Origin: Ectocarpus siliculosus
Taxonomy: Eukaryota > Sar > Phaeophyceae > Ectocarpales > Ectocarpaceae
Direction of reading: 5' to 3'
Length of the DNA: 64,000 nt
Assembly (NCBI GenBank): GCA_000310025.1
Contig: FN649735.1
Coordinates: 1,221,338 to 1,285,337, forward strand
Part shown: one piece after another, positions 10,804-22,405 of the stretch
Numbering within the stretch: position 1 is the stretch's first letter
Layout: the number at the start of each line of letters is the position of its first letter
The notes under the pieces: generated by a model
What the model was told of the DNA's origin: nothing
Seen by the model: the letters and a program-made list of their open reading frames with translations, nothing else
The model's database searches: none
Position numbers and translations under genes: made by a program

Positions 10804-13800
10804 ATGGATTGGTCGCTCCCGTCGACAACTTCCCACCCGGATGAAGACGGCCACGCAGGTCGAGGCGGTGCTCCTAGCATTGGCACTGTCCATGACGACA
10901 CCGCCACCATGGACGATGACCAACCGGTGGCGTCGACCACCGATTCCGGTACAAACAACAGCAGGTGATCCGGGTGTGCGTGTTCCATACGTCCCACAAG
11001 GAGTGCTGTTCGTGCCTCTACAACGGTGACAGAGCCTTGCTGCTTAGATTTGGCCAGCTGAGGACTACAACGCTCGATAACAAGTACGGCGGTTGTGCAA
11101 GACTGACTCGTTGGGTATTACTGTAACTCGTCCGCTTGTGCTCCTGATATGTTTGCAGTAAGGTGCGGGTGGTCCGCAGGGACAAGCCAGGGGTGGGCAG
11201 CGGTACGAGTTTAGCCGAGCAAGAACAAGACAACGGGGCAGAGAGAGGATCAACTCACCGAAAGCGCGCGCCGAGTTCGGGAGGAAAGGGTGGCAAGCGG
11301 AGAACGCCCCCACCTAAATGGCTGGTCTTCACTTCTTGGTGGCACGTGAGGAGATGTTCTTGCAGCGGTGCCGCGAACAGTGATATCATCCGTTTTTTGT
11401 CCTCCGTGATAGGCCTCGTTGTCCTCGCCCATACCTTATTTTTTCCAGGCACCGGCCACGGGGAAGCCGACGAACACTTTGCTGGTGCTCATTCTCACAA
11501 GCCTTGGGCCAGACTGCCGCCGGCAAGTTGTTTCCCCAAGTCAGTCTTAGATACTTTTTCAAGCCGATAGCAGTTAACTCCTACTCATACACCAACTTAC
11601 CTCCCGAGCTTGAACCGTTATTCAGACCACCATCGCGGATGAACAGGCACTCACCAGATCAACAACGTGCAGCAGAACAACAGCAGAACTGATATTGGTA
11701 GGCGATAGATGAACTGAAACTACCGACTACCTGAAATCATCTCGCATATGTCCTTTAACTCGCAAGAAATTGATGCCCACCGCCAATCGGTCTACCAACA
11801 TCTCGTCATCTCCTCGGCTGCCTTGTCATGAATAGTCTCTGGTATTTGGGCGTACTGTCGATATTACAACCGTAGGTTGTATTTTCCCGCTGAACGTTTG
11901 TTCCTGCGCTCACTCGCGTGCCTTTGAAATCATGCAACCGTGCCCCACATGTCGCGTCACGCGTGCGTGCGCGTCTCGCTTCTCGCTCTACCACGAATAT
12001 ACAACATTTCACATCTCCGTACTGGGCCATAGCCTCTTGTGGGTTCGGTCCATCTCCGAGACCAACACTAACATAAACCTTCCGACTCCTCGGGATGCTA
12101 TTGTACCCGATCGCATCCGAGACAGGAGACCACTACCGGGACAGAGAACACCGTGAACCGCAAGCACGCCTCCATACGATACTCTACAGCCAACGGATCT
12201 CTCGAGGTGGAGCTTGAGGACGTCCCGGCCATTTTCGAGGTCTCGCATGCCACGGGGAGGTGAGCAGCTCTTTCTGTCATTTTGCTGGCCTTGGCTGTTT
12301 CCGGGAAAGACACATGTAGGCGTTGGAGAAAGTTGTTCGCCGGGATACGGCCGCGGAGGCTCATGGGAATGATGACCTTCACGGGTGGTGCCTCTTGCAT
12401 AGAGTTGATGTACATAATTTAGACGATGTTTTTTCAGGTCTGCAAAACGCACAAAATATGTGGTTCCAACGACACCAGCTATCTGTGTGAATAAGGCTTT
12501 CGTGGTCGACGTAGGTAGAGGCAGTTTTACACAACCACGTGAACCGACAAACCCGGCCTTTCGGGCCCGGTTTCGGCATTGTGGGGATGCAAGATCACCG
12601 ACCTGAAGAAGAGTATGAATGAACGTTTTTCATGGTTCAAACCGTCCCCCTCTTCAGTAACCCCCACGTTGTACATACTGAAATGTCAATCGTCGAATCC
12701 AGTTTCAATAAAGAAGAAACGCTCCGCACCCCGGCGTCGCTTGGCTACATTCGTTGCTTGTACAATCATTGTGACTCTGAATGCCCACGTTGCACGGTGT
12801 GTTCGTTGCCCGCAAAAGTAAACCTTCCTCACGCTACTTTCGCGCTCTGGCTCTGGCCCTTCCATGCACTCCCATACTTAGGATCGCACAAGGTCCGTTC
12901 CAATTCAGCAATATCATTGTTCCCCCTTTCGTGCAACTGCCGCAACCAGGTACGGAAAGGTGGGCGCTGTCGACATCCGTGTGGGGGCTCAGCTATCGAT
13001 CTTGGGGCGTCAGATGCGGCTGATGCAGGCACGTTCGTGTGGTTGACTTCAACGTAGGCAGACGAAAGACAGAGGTTTCATCTCGTGCATGGTGTAATGT
13101 CGATCGCTTCTTGCCATATTCTTGGAGGGTGGAGATACACCAGTTCGGTGCTTTTCTTTACCCGACGTCGCTGACGAGTTCTCTTCCGCGGGAGCAGAGC
13201 GATATTATCTCGAATACGAGCGAAACAATTCCAAATTCATCATGAAGTGGATGATTAGGCCTCCAGGGAGCGTGACAGAAAAGCACGTGAGCGGGCGGCG
13301 TTGATTGTACATCGGAACGTGTTGTTCGCTCGCTGCTCATCGTTGATGTTTTGCCGGTGATGGGATGATCCGTGTTCATAGCCACCACGTTGCCCATTCG
13401 GCGTCCATATGTTTGCGACGGCACCCGTGAAACATTCTTCTTCGTGCGCCGTCGTTGTGCAATTAACGTTCCAGTGTGATGGGGTGACAGCTCAGTGGCT
13501 CGAGAGTGAGGTCCGAGCCATCACGAAGGCAAAGGCGGCGCTAATCACGGCTGTCGAAGACGGGGGGGACAGCGTGAGAGTCACATGCCGCAGGTGTGTC
13601 TGTTGGGGGGTCGACGGGAAGTGAAGAGCATGTTTCTGACGGGGTGTTCGTGTTCGTGGCCATCACGAGGTACGCGGAACGTTGGCGTAAGGAGACTTTG
13701 GCTCCGCATGCGCACGCTTGGTCGACATTAGCTCAGCGAGAAAATGGTGGTGGTCAAGCGCTTTGTCGCCGGTTGGGCTACGCGTTTGAACGTGAACTTT

Positions 13801-14200
13801 GGTTGTCTGAACGGGTTCTCTCTCACGGAGATAACCCCCGCCGTCTGCACCGCATGCAACATGGTCAGCGACCATGAGTCCCTCCATCCTCTTCGTATAC
13901 CTCCTTCAGCATGCCTGTGCTTACAGTAGAACGTATCGCCTGGTCCTGAGTACGACTCCTCTTTTCGCCCGCATCTCGGGTGCTGTCGTGACGTAATAAT
14001 TTCGCACCTTTGCCGCATGCCCGGGCAGCGATCGGCTCCAAGTGGCTGCCTCCGCGCAGCGAGGGAGCGGCTCCGTGGGACAGGCGGCCGAGATGGACCG
14101 CAGAGCTCTGATGCAAGACGTGGCGACCCTGCGGGACATCCTGGCGAAGACCCAGCCGGAAGAAGCCAGGAGGCTGACCGACGGACTGGATTTTGCCTAA
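10804..14200 (+). CDS. Uncharacterised protein, seven exons, 309 aa
   Basis: Exons 10804-10964, 11159-11345, 11449-11526, 12126-12259, 12950-13028, 13475-13593 and 14029-14200 (TAA at 14198) join in phase. The start was chosen because ATG lies in ACACCATGG, a strong eukaryotic initiation context. The N-terminal ~55 residues are Asp/Ser/Thr-rich. Residues ~75-108 are basic (HRKRAPSSGGKGGKRR), residues ~125-136 are hydrophobic (NTLLVLILTSLG), and the C-terminal ~40 residues (EMDRRALMQDVATLRDILAK) look helical and possibly coiled-coil. No family was recognised. Intron 5 would use a GC donor (CAG|GCACGT). Exons 4 to 7 are the best supported; the exon 2-3 junction and the GC donor are the weakest points. 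Confidence 0.62.
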
Positions 14201-16724
14201 TATATTTGGGTCGAAACGCGTGTGCCGGTGTGCACGAAAAGAACGCGGGCAAGAAGAACATGCAGCTACATACGAAGTTTATTTTATTGCCACATTTAGC
14301 TTTCGTCAATCTCGTTCTAACGTGTGCGCGTGTGTGATATCATCCCATTTTAATGTAGGCACCGGCTTCAAACTTTCTCGACATGTTTGGACACACGGGT
14401 CACGTTCACGCAAGAGGAAGGGCGCGCAAGCTTATTGGCTTGGCTTCTTCCTTCCCCGTTACTAATACTTTTTTCCGATCGCGCAGAGGATTCGACCATC
14501 TCTTTGCCTCCTCGAACGTTTAGTGGAGTTCCTCCTACACACGAATTTGCCGCTTGCCACTTCTATCTGTAGGGCACAACGCGAGAAGAACGAAATATCA
14601 TGTGACTGCGCCAAGGTTCGAACTCACGTCACAAGTTTGTGAGGTTTACATTTGAATCGCCGTCGGACGACGCACCCTAGGCAAAAGAGAACAGAAGGAC
14701 TACCCCGTCGCACGTTGAAAGTTCTACAAGTGCGTACAAACATAGTAGAAACTGTTATGTTGCCCTCGTTGGGGTGGCCGCTGAAATCGCCTTCCTCCTC
14801 AATTCTCCCCTTTCTCATCGCCCTCACAGGCACCACCATCGCCACAAATCTTCTCTACCCTAAAAAAGCACAAACCAAACAGGATACAATACAAGACTAC
14901 AGCCGTGGTACCCAGCAGTGGGCAAATCTCACGACCGAGAGCAGAAGAACCGACATTTTCGTAGCCTGGACTATTCGTAAACAAGAGGCCGCGAACAAAG
15001 GAAACAAAAGCCAGCCGCCGAAAAACGGAGCCATCGCATTACGCAGCTCCAAAATTCGGAAGCCAATCAAGCGCCCCTCGATGTGCTCCACGCCGCGAGA
15101 GCGTAGTAGCACCTGCTAGCGCTACATTAAAGCACGACCCTGAGCCCACCTCTGAAAATCAAGCTTTGTGGTCTATCAAGCAAACATTATAACACACGTT
15201 GAAGTCTGGGACAAGCACCAAGCCCTGACTAAACCTTCGGCGGTGGTCCAGTCTAAGCCGTGTATTCTACACTGTAACACGGTCAAGAGAGACCTCGGGG
15301 GGAAACACTGTCTGGTGGAAAGCTATGCCATGCCATCCTCTACTGCGGCTGCTGCTGTGTCTTGCGACGTCGGCGCCGCTGACTGGATCGAATACGGAGA
15401 AACGACCAGTTTCCACGCGCAAGCATACGGAGACAACGATTTCTATAGGGGGCAGGATACAACTGCACTAAATAAAGCAGCACAAAAAACGAAAAAATTC
15501 GCCCAGAATCAAACACGGGACTTTCACTGCGAGGGAGAGTAACAATACTTGCTTGAGAGCGCACACAAACGAAATGCCCGAATCACAAGGAGAAGTAGAA
15601 TGACAAACACACATAGCACGCACTGCCCAACCACTCTCGCCGCCACACATACAAACTATCGGAACAAACCAGAACAAATCACTAGAGACCCGGTTTGTCT
15701 CTACTGACATCGACCGCGTAGCAACACGAATCACTCCCTCTCACGCAGGACGAGCTATCGACTTTCCACACAAGACAGCGGTGACAAACAGCGTGACCAC
15801 CACGAGGTAAAATCTCCGACACCAGGAAAGTCAACAATGTAGATGCTGCCGCCTAGAACGCCAGCATGGCGTTGGTTTTCGGTGTATCTAGTCCGCAATC
15901 CAAAAACGAACAAGCAATAATATCAAAAGACGGGTGTGACATGGTGAATCTATTCACCACCGGCAAAACTCACCCACAACTCCCTCTCTACAGGGGGAAC
16001 GGCTGTCCGTCTCGATTGTTGTAAAGTTGACAACAATGATCCTTGGCTTGTTTCAACCAAAGAGGCGAATTTCGGTTTCGCCTGCAAGGTTGTACACCAA
16101 GTACTACAACATAAACATTGAAAACCATCGTCCACCATCAAAGCACTGCCTCGGTCGATATCGCGTCTCCATGCCCCTTGAAGGTGGCGGGCCGAAGCAA
16201 TTTTTCCCCTCTCTCTACCCCTCGCAACAAGATTCAATCAAGCTCGTGAACTCCCGCGAGTTGACGTCAGTAAAAGTCATCCTATGCGCTACCTGTAACT
16301 CTATCCCGAAAACAACAAGACAATCGGACGCTGGTTACACCGACTGGACCCACCAACGGCAACGAACGAATGGCAAAGTTTTCCTGAACGTCGATGAGGT
16401 CCACCATCAGCAGCAACGTTCTCTCACGCGTCGATGCGTTCCGCCAATAGCAAAAGGCTTGCTATTAAATCCTCCCATGTACCCGCCGACAGCTAGCAAC
16501 GAAGAGCATTCCGTGAACATGCCGATGAGACATGCTGTTCAACAGCAAGTGAGGATATTCCGCTCCCTCGAGCCGATGAGACCCGGCGTAGCAGCAAGCA
16601 ATGGTGACGCTTCCTAACGTCGATTGCGAGTCGCCCCGGCAGCACCACCAAGGAATCGGCAGCAAGGGATTGAGATCAAGGAACTCCGCGACAAGGATGT
16701 TTCAATAACAGCGGCAGGGATTTA
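14201..16724. other. Convergent intergenic region
   Basis: This lies between the 3' ends of the plus-strand 309-aa gene and the minus-strand K+ channel. It holds open frames of 155 codons (14652-15119, plus) and 196 codons (16027-16617, plus). Neither shows a domain, a good splice context or a convincing protein composition. The sequence turns from T-rich to A-rich on the plus strand near 14.6 kb, as expected for tail-to-tail transcripts. Confidence 0.4.
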
Positions 16725-18663
16725 TCATAGCTCGTCCGCGTCGATGAAACCGTCGCCGTCTTCATCGCGTTCCTCGCCGACCTCGTCCCTCGTAACGAAG
16801 CCGTTGTGGTCCTTGTCCAGAGCCGTGAATCGGGTGTGAATCTGTTCGATGTCCTCCTGGGTTACTTTTTCCTGCGACAGCAGACGGTTTGCGCGTGCGC
16901 AAGGGCTCTCGAGTGAACCGCGAGGACATTAGCGAAGGCAGAGGCACGTAGACAGGCAGCTCACGGCATTGAAGCCCCCCAAAAGCGCGTACTGACGCTG
17001 GCGCCGGCGATCAAGGCTGGACGCTTCGAACGACCCTCGGGCATGGAGTTACAGTGCAAGGGCCTAGTGAAGAGCATACTGGATGCCATTCAGTCCCTTT
17101 CCGGACCTCTTCTCCCTGTGAGAGATGGGAAGCGTCCGGCACACGGTTGACTACAATTTTTTTTTTAGAAGTTTCCAATTATTTTATTCGCTGAAACCTC
17201 CATGAACAGCTACTTTTGTTGTGTTCTCGAAACGGAGATATGTTCGACCAAGCCGAGTTCGAGGGCTCAGCAGTGCATCGAGATGCTTATTTCTCGTCGA
17301 CAAAGTTCCCCTAAACGCTCCCTTTCAGAATTTATATTTCAAGTTAATAAAAAAAAAAATTAAGTCAATCGAAGAAGAAATAATACAGCGATATACGCCG
17401 AGAGTGTGGAGATGAGTCATTTCCTTGTGGTAGCGTCGAATTTCGGTACAGCAGTAAACGCCCCTTTCCCCGACAAAAGATTGAATCGCTCATGACGGGC
17501 AAAATCGCTGCTGAAAAACCGAGTGGTGTGCGAAATGATCTGAGCGATCCCGACCGGTGGGGCGATGACGAACTTCAAATGTTCAACGCCACGCCGACCT
17601 TTGAAACACAGCTCGTCAGGAAAACACCCAACACAAACGTACGCCAAATTTCGCAGCAGAAAAGCTCTCTTGACTATAACGTGGCGAGCGGTGCACCGTA
17701 CAGGCTGTTGATGTTGGACACCACGCACGGCTCCTATTCTCAAAAGTCTGGTTAGCGAGGGTTGCCGAAAAAGAAGCGCGAGCTGCGTTTTTCGTGTGCT
17801 CTGTGCGGTATTTCCGAGACGTGGGTGTCCACAACCTGCGGGCGTCGATCGCCAACTCACTTGTTTGATGAGGGTGTGAACCATGAACTCCATGAGGCTG
17901 ACGCGGTTGTCGTTGTCCGCGTCCATGGCCGCGTACTCGTGCGCCGTAACCGTCGCCAGGAGGAGGCGCGTCTGCCTCTGCTTTACGCGCTTGCTCGCTT
18001 GCATCTGCGCTTCCCCGCCCGGGGGAGACGCGTGGCAGGGCGGGGTCGCAAAGAAGAGAAGAGAGGAGACGATTTTCGTCGTCGTCGTTTTTCACCGAAA
18101 GTCTTCGACGGAGCCAACGAAACGAAACGCAGCAGTGCCTCACTGCCACCATTGTGCAAGTCGACAACCCACAGGCCGTCCAACCCCAGCCTCAGCATCT
18201 TCTAATTAGCAGTTTTGGACGACGTTCAGGTCTATCCCTACCACCGTGACCTCCAGCGGAAAGCTCCAAACATCAAGCGCACATTTACATCCCGATACGT
18301 TATCCTACGCAAACGCGAGCCCCGGCAAACTTGGTGCGGTGCAGAAAAACGGCGTATTTCCGATTATCGAACCCAAACACCCGTAAACCAACAACGTAGC
18401 CTTGTCTTTATCCTCCCAATACCAGCACAAAAGCTGTCTTCGACACTGATTAGCCCAGCTTGTGCACCTACCTCGGTGTAATCCGAAATAATCTTTCCCA
18501 GCAGCAGGGTGGACAACGGCAGGAAGAAAATGGCGAACAACCGTGTCCCGGTCGAAGACGGGAAGTAGTCGCCTGTAGCAATTGGTCAATCAAAAACTCA
18601 TGAGAACAAAAAAAACGGCGTGATTCTTCCCGATAACAAATCCGACACGACACTAAACAAGGC

Positions 18664-18695
<32 letters not shown>

Positions 18696-19051
18696 CCAGC
18701 AAACTTGACCAGAATGAAAAGGATAAACCCACTCTGAGCAACATTCCAGCAAGAGTACGTATTATAGTTACCCTTCAACTGGATCCCAGATTAAGTGCAG
18801 AAAACCGTTTCGGTCAGCGGAAACTCCAAGGCTCTGCTCTGCGCGGCGACTCTCACCATACCCCACCGTCGATGAGGACACTACCGTAAGGTAAAAGGCG
18901 TCGATCACCGACATGTGGCCGCACACCATGAACACCGTTGTGCCCACCCCCACGAGCAGCAAAAAGTAGAAGACGCCCAGGCCCACCTCCACCTGTCCGG
19001 TCGATCGTCGTCGTCGCGACATGACCGTTGACCAGGGGAATAACAAGTCCG

Positions 19052-19109
<58 letters not shown>

Positions 19110-22016
19110 TCGGCAGGGAAATCAAACCACAAACCACACAGAACCACAGATGGTGCCAGTCCGCCTGTCCCTTATATCGACTCTTGGAGAGAGGGGTGGA
19201 ACGGGCTCATTGATTCTGCGGTTCGCGTGTCGTCCGTGCCGCAGGTTCATGGATCGCGCGTGAGTGAGATGGGAAAGGCATGTATGCCGTGGTTGCGGGC
19301 GCAGCGTAGAACGTCTTGTGTAGCCCAAATCAATAGCGCATGTCGCTGTTCTGCTTTGCAGACGACCTCAAGAGAAACTCGGAGTCAAGCGCGTCTGTGT
19401 GCATCATCGCCGGAGTCGGAGGAGGAAGGACCGGCCGCGTGTCGAAAATATCTCAAAAGCAAGAAAAAAAGGAAAAAAAAACATCGAGGGGGTTCCGCCG
19501 TTTCATCTTCTCGGTCGTCGTATCACCGCACCGGACCAGCGGCAGCGTCGTTCGCGCACGGGAGGGCACCAGTCGTAGCTAGCTAGCTAGCTCCGCGTTG
19601 TTGCCCTTACATTGATTCTATTGACCAAGGCGATGTCGTCGTCGTCGCCAGCGGTGTCCTGCTGGGCGGCGGACGTGCCGCCGTTGGTCGCGCCGCTCCC
19701 CCCCTGTGTCTGTACCCGTAAGAAGAAAGGAACGCCGACCGTCATGGCTGCACCGTGCAATCCTATTGGTTGGTGGCACGCGGGTCTCACGACGATGCGC
19801 TTCTCGCCCCTCCATGACTACAAACCACGTCTTTTAATGGACATGTAATCAATAGTGTGGGGGTGTGCGAAGGCCACAAAACGAAAAGAACCGCAACAAG
19901 GAGTGTTGTTTTCGGTTCCGGCTCTCTCACCCAACGACCGCCCACAGCTTTACCTTCGCGGCGGTGTCAGGATCTTCCGCCCCCATGGCCTGCGCCCTGT
20001 TCTTCGTCAGGAGGTTCACGAGAAGGTCCTCCTGCGGAGAGAACATAATCATCACGAGGCGGGTCACATACAAGGGTTTCGAACAAAAATAAAAAACATG
20101 CATTTCAACGGGAGAGTGCGTTCAAGGATCGGAGGGGGCATCGTCGTTGCGAGTCCACGCGGTGGTATTAGGTCAAGCTATCCAAGCAGCTATTCGATCG
20201 ACAACAGAAAGCTAAGATATCTGTCCATTTGACGAGGTGTGGTTTTGGCGACACAACGCAATACGAGCGGAATTCTGCCGCGTTTTCTCTGCGGGACATG
20301 TTGTTGGCCGGTATTGCCGTCGCCACGTACGGTACCCCACGTAGCCCAACCCCCCTCCGCGCCCCCCCCCTGCCACCGATCAGTAGATTCTCCTTGACCA
20401 AGTACGCCAGAAACTAAAAGCGCGCCCGGAAGTCGGGGGTTAATCGAACAGGAAAACAACGGATTTCCGTCCCGAACAGGTTGATGCGCTGAAAACTAGT
20501 CGAACGAATGAAGGAAGGAGCCCAATTTCAATTGTAAATCAAGAATACAGCCCTCTATAATTGCGTAGGAGTCGGTATCGCCAACTAAGCCATTCTCGGC
20601 TCATCGAATTTCATGCACAGTGTGGCAAGCGTGGAAGGCACCGACTACTAGAGGTCATCTCGCGGCGTCCCGTACCTCGAAATAGGTGAGAGCGCGATNN
20701 NNNNNNNNNNNNNNNNNNNNNNNNNNNNNNNNNNNNNNNNNNNNNNNNNNNNNNNNNNNNNNNNNNNNNNNNNNNNNNNNNNNNNNNNNNNNNNNNNNTG
20801 GTTGGGAGTGGGTTTCCCAAATTAAGCCTTTTTGGGTTCTTGAAATTTCAGCCCCGGTGGGCCAGGGGGGGAGGGCCCGGATTATTGGGGGTCTTCTGGG
20901 GGGTTCCCGTCCCTGAAAATGGTGAGAGAGAAGAGAGAGAGAGAGAAAGAGAGAGAGAGAGCGAGGCAAGCTACGCAACCAACGCCACCCCCCCCCCCCC
21001 GCGAATCATGCTAAGAGGACGTCCTGCCTGCTCGTCCAAGAGGAGCTCAACGAGCTTGGACAAAAAGGCCGCCACCATGGCCACGCCGATGAGGATGTAG
21101 AAACAAGCGAACAGCTTCGTCACCGGCTTGTGAGCGCTCAGGTCCCCGTAGCCCACGGTCGTCAGGGTAACTGGAGGGCAAGAAAGCGATTGCGCCAGCA
21201 CAACACGGGATTGACAGAGAGGGTCAGGGTTAGCGTTATCGCTGTTGTGATCATGTGCTCTGTTCGGACGCTCGACCCTGCCGGATGGGTGGGAAGCGAT
21301 CTTGATTATATTTGGCGTCGAATCACCGTGGTTCCTCCGTGATACGAGCGCCCCTGCAGAGACGATGTTGGGAATAAAAAAGAAGTGCGGGGATACATAC
21401 AGGTTTGGTAACTCTGAGGCTGACCAGCGATTACAACTATGTCAGCGACACATGAAAAAGAACAAACGAAAAATAAAATCGGGAACATCGTAGGGTGGGG
21501 AGAGCGGGGGCGCCTACGGCCTGGCTGGCGAATGCTAATGTCCGCCCGTGGTGACGAGTGGACGAAGGCCACTTCGAGGGCCGAACTACTTGGGAACGCA
21601 AAAAACAAGACATGCAAAAACATAGCAGAACACGATAAAAAACCCTCCGACGCACTCTGTACGAAAACCGCGAAATCTAAATATTACAAAGGACGAAAAA
21701 AAAAAAACGAAACGCCTGCCCTACCGACGCAGAAGTACAGCGCGTCCAAGAAGCTCATCCCGGCGAGGGTCGTGTACATCAGGACCCCAAGGCACAAGTA
21801 GCCGAACACGGTGGCAAGCGACAGGGCCAGCAGGCCCTTCCCGGTGAGGGGCGCTCGAGGAGCCTCAGGAATCTCCGCCTGGGCGGCCACCGCCTCCAGT
21901 CTCGCCTCCTCCGCCGCTTCCAGCTCCGAGGCCGTGCGGGGTATCGACGGCGGCAAGGCCGCGTCCGCGGGTAAGATGGGGGACGACGGGCTGCCGCCGT
22001 TGTCGTAGCCAGCCAT
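16725..22016 (-). CDS. Two-pore-domain K+ channel with C-terminal EF-hand loops (TPK-like), 377 aa
   Basis: Eight exons join in phase: 22016-21725, 21170-21028, 20031-19954, 19703-19611, 18992-18857, 18572-18472, 18004-17861 and 16871-16725. The protein has TM1 (~61-84), pore 1 with TLTTVGYGDL (selectivity filter ~102-107), TM2 (~117-140), a Gly/Asp-rich linker, TM3 (~206-226), pore 2 with SSSTVGYGDY (~244-249) and TM4 (~257-278). A cytosolic tail follows with loops DADNDNRVSLME (309-320), DKDHNGFVTRDE (348-359) and DEDGDGFIDADE (365-376). Length and order match plant vacuolar TPK channels, which conduct K+ and are opened by cytosolic Ca2+; membrane location here is not established. Both filters and all loop ligands are intact. 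Oddities: the last two Ca2+ loops are only five residues apart, the protein ends one residue after the last loop, and intron 2 would use a GC donor (CAG|GCAGGA). Confidence 0.92.
18664..18699. repeat. (CAA)n microsatellite
   Basis: A run of AAC/CAA trinucleotides of about 36 bp in the intron between the pore-2 exons of the K+ channel gene. Confidence 0.9.
19059..19106. repeat. (GA)n microsatellite
   Basis: About 46 bp of uninterrupted AG repeat in the intron just upstream of the TM3/pore-2 exon of the K+ channel gene. Confidence 0.95.
20699..20798. other. Assembly gap of 100 N
   Basis: Exactly 100 N bases, a conventional placeholder for a gap of unknown size. It lies in the K+ channel gene intron between 21,027 and 20,032. 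The right flank (20,799-20,990) is rich in homopolymers and GA runs, which may explain the break. Real intron length is therefore unknown. Confidence 0.98.
20926..20961. repeat. Imperfect (GA)n microsatellite
   Basis: AGAGAGAAGAGAGAGAGAGA-like run next to the assembly gap and a poly-C stretch at ~20,987-21,000, inside the K+ channel intron. Confidence 0.85.
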
Positions 22017-22148
22017 GAAGGGCTGGTTCAGGCTGGTGCTGGTGGTGTTGGCCAGGAGGCTGGACCGCTCCGAGCTGAGGGTTTGTTGGCACGCGAGCGG
22101 TGAAAGGCGGCCGCGACGGCGCGGGGTGTTGGTTTTACCGGCGATTTC

Positions 22149-22405
22149 CCAGTTTGACCAGTGGCCACGCGTTTTCCCTTGTCGACACGGAACACCGCTA
22201 GTTGCGCCTACAAACAACGAGACAAATCTGCTATCGATTCTGGCATACTTAATGCACAAAGGACGTTTTTTGCTACGGTGTTAAGAAAAATTACGGCGGT
22301 TTCGACGTGTTCACGCATCTTCCCCTTTTCGACGCGAAACACCAGTCGTTCCGCCTCCAAAAACACACATAACTACGGTTCGACGTTCTGGCATACTTGA
22401 CAGAC
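22149..22405. repeat. Diverged tandem duplication upstream of the K+ channel gene
   Basis: Two neighbouring blocks of about 125 bp (about 22,149-22,270 and 22,280-22,405) share a colinear order: CACGCGTTTTCCCTTGTCGA versus CACGCATCTTCCCCTTTTCG, then a conserved CGGAACACC/CGAAACACC, then TTCTGGCATACTT near the end. They sit within 400 bp upstream of the proposed channel start codon, so they may lie in its 5' UTR or promoter. Confidence 0.65.

Noticed and set aside
14600-14680. Possible tRNA T-arm (GGTTCGAAC)
   Set aside because: The flanking bases do not form a 5-bp stem on either strand and no acceptor or anticodon arm could be drawn; a similar string at 29,890-29,920 fails likewise.
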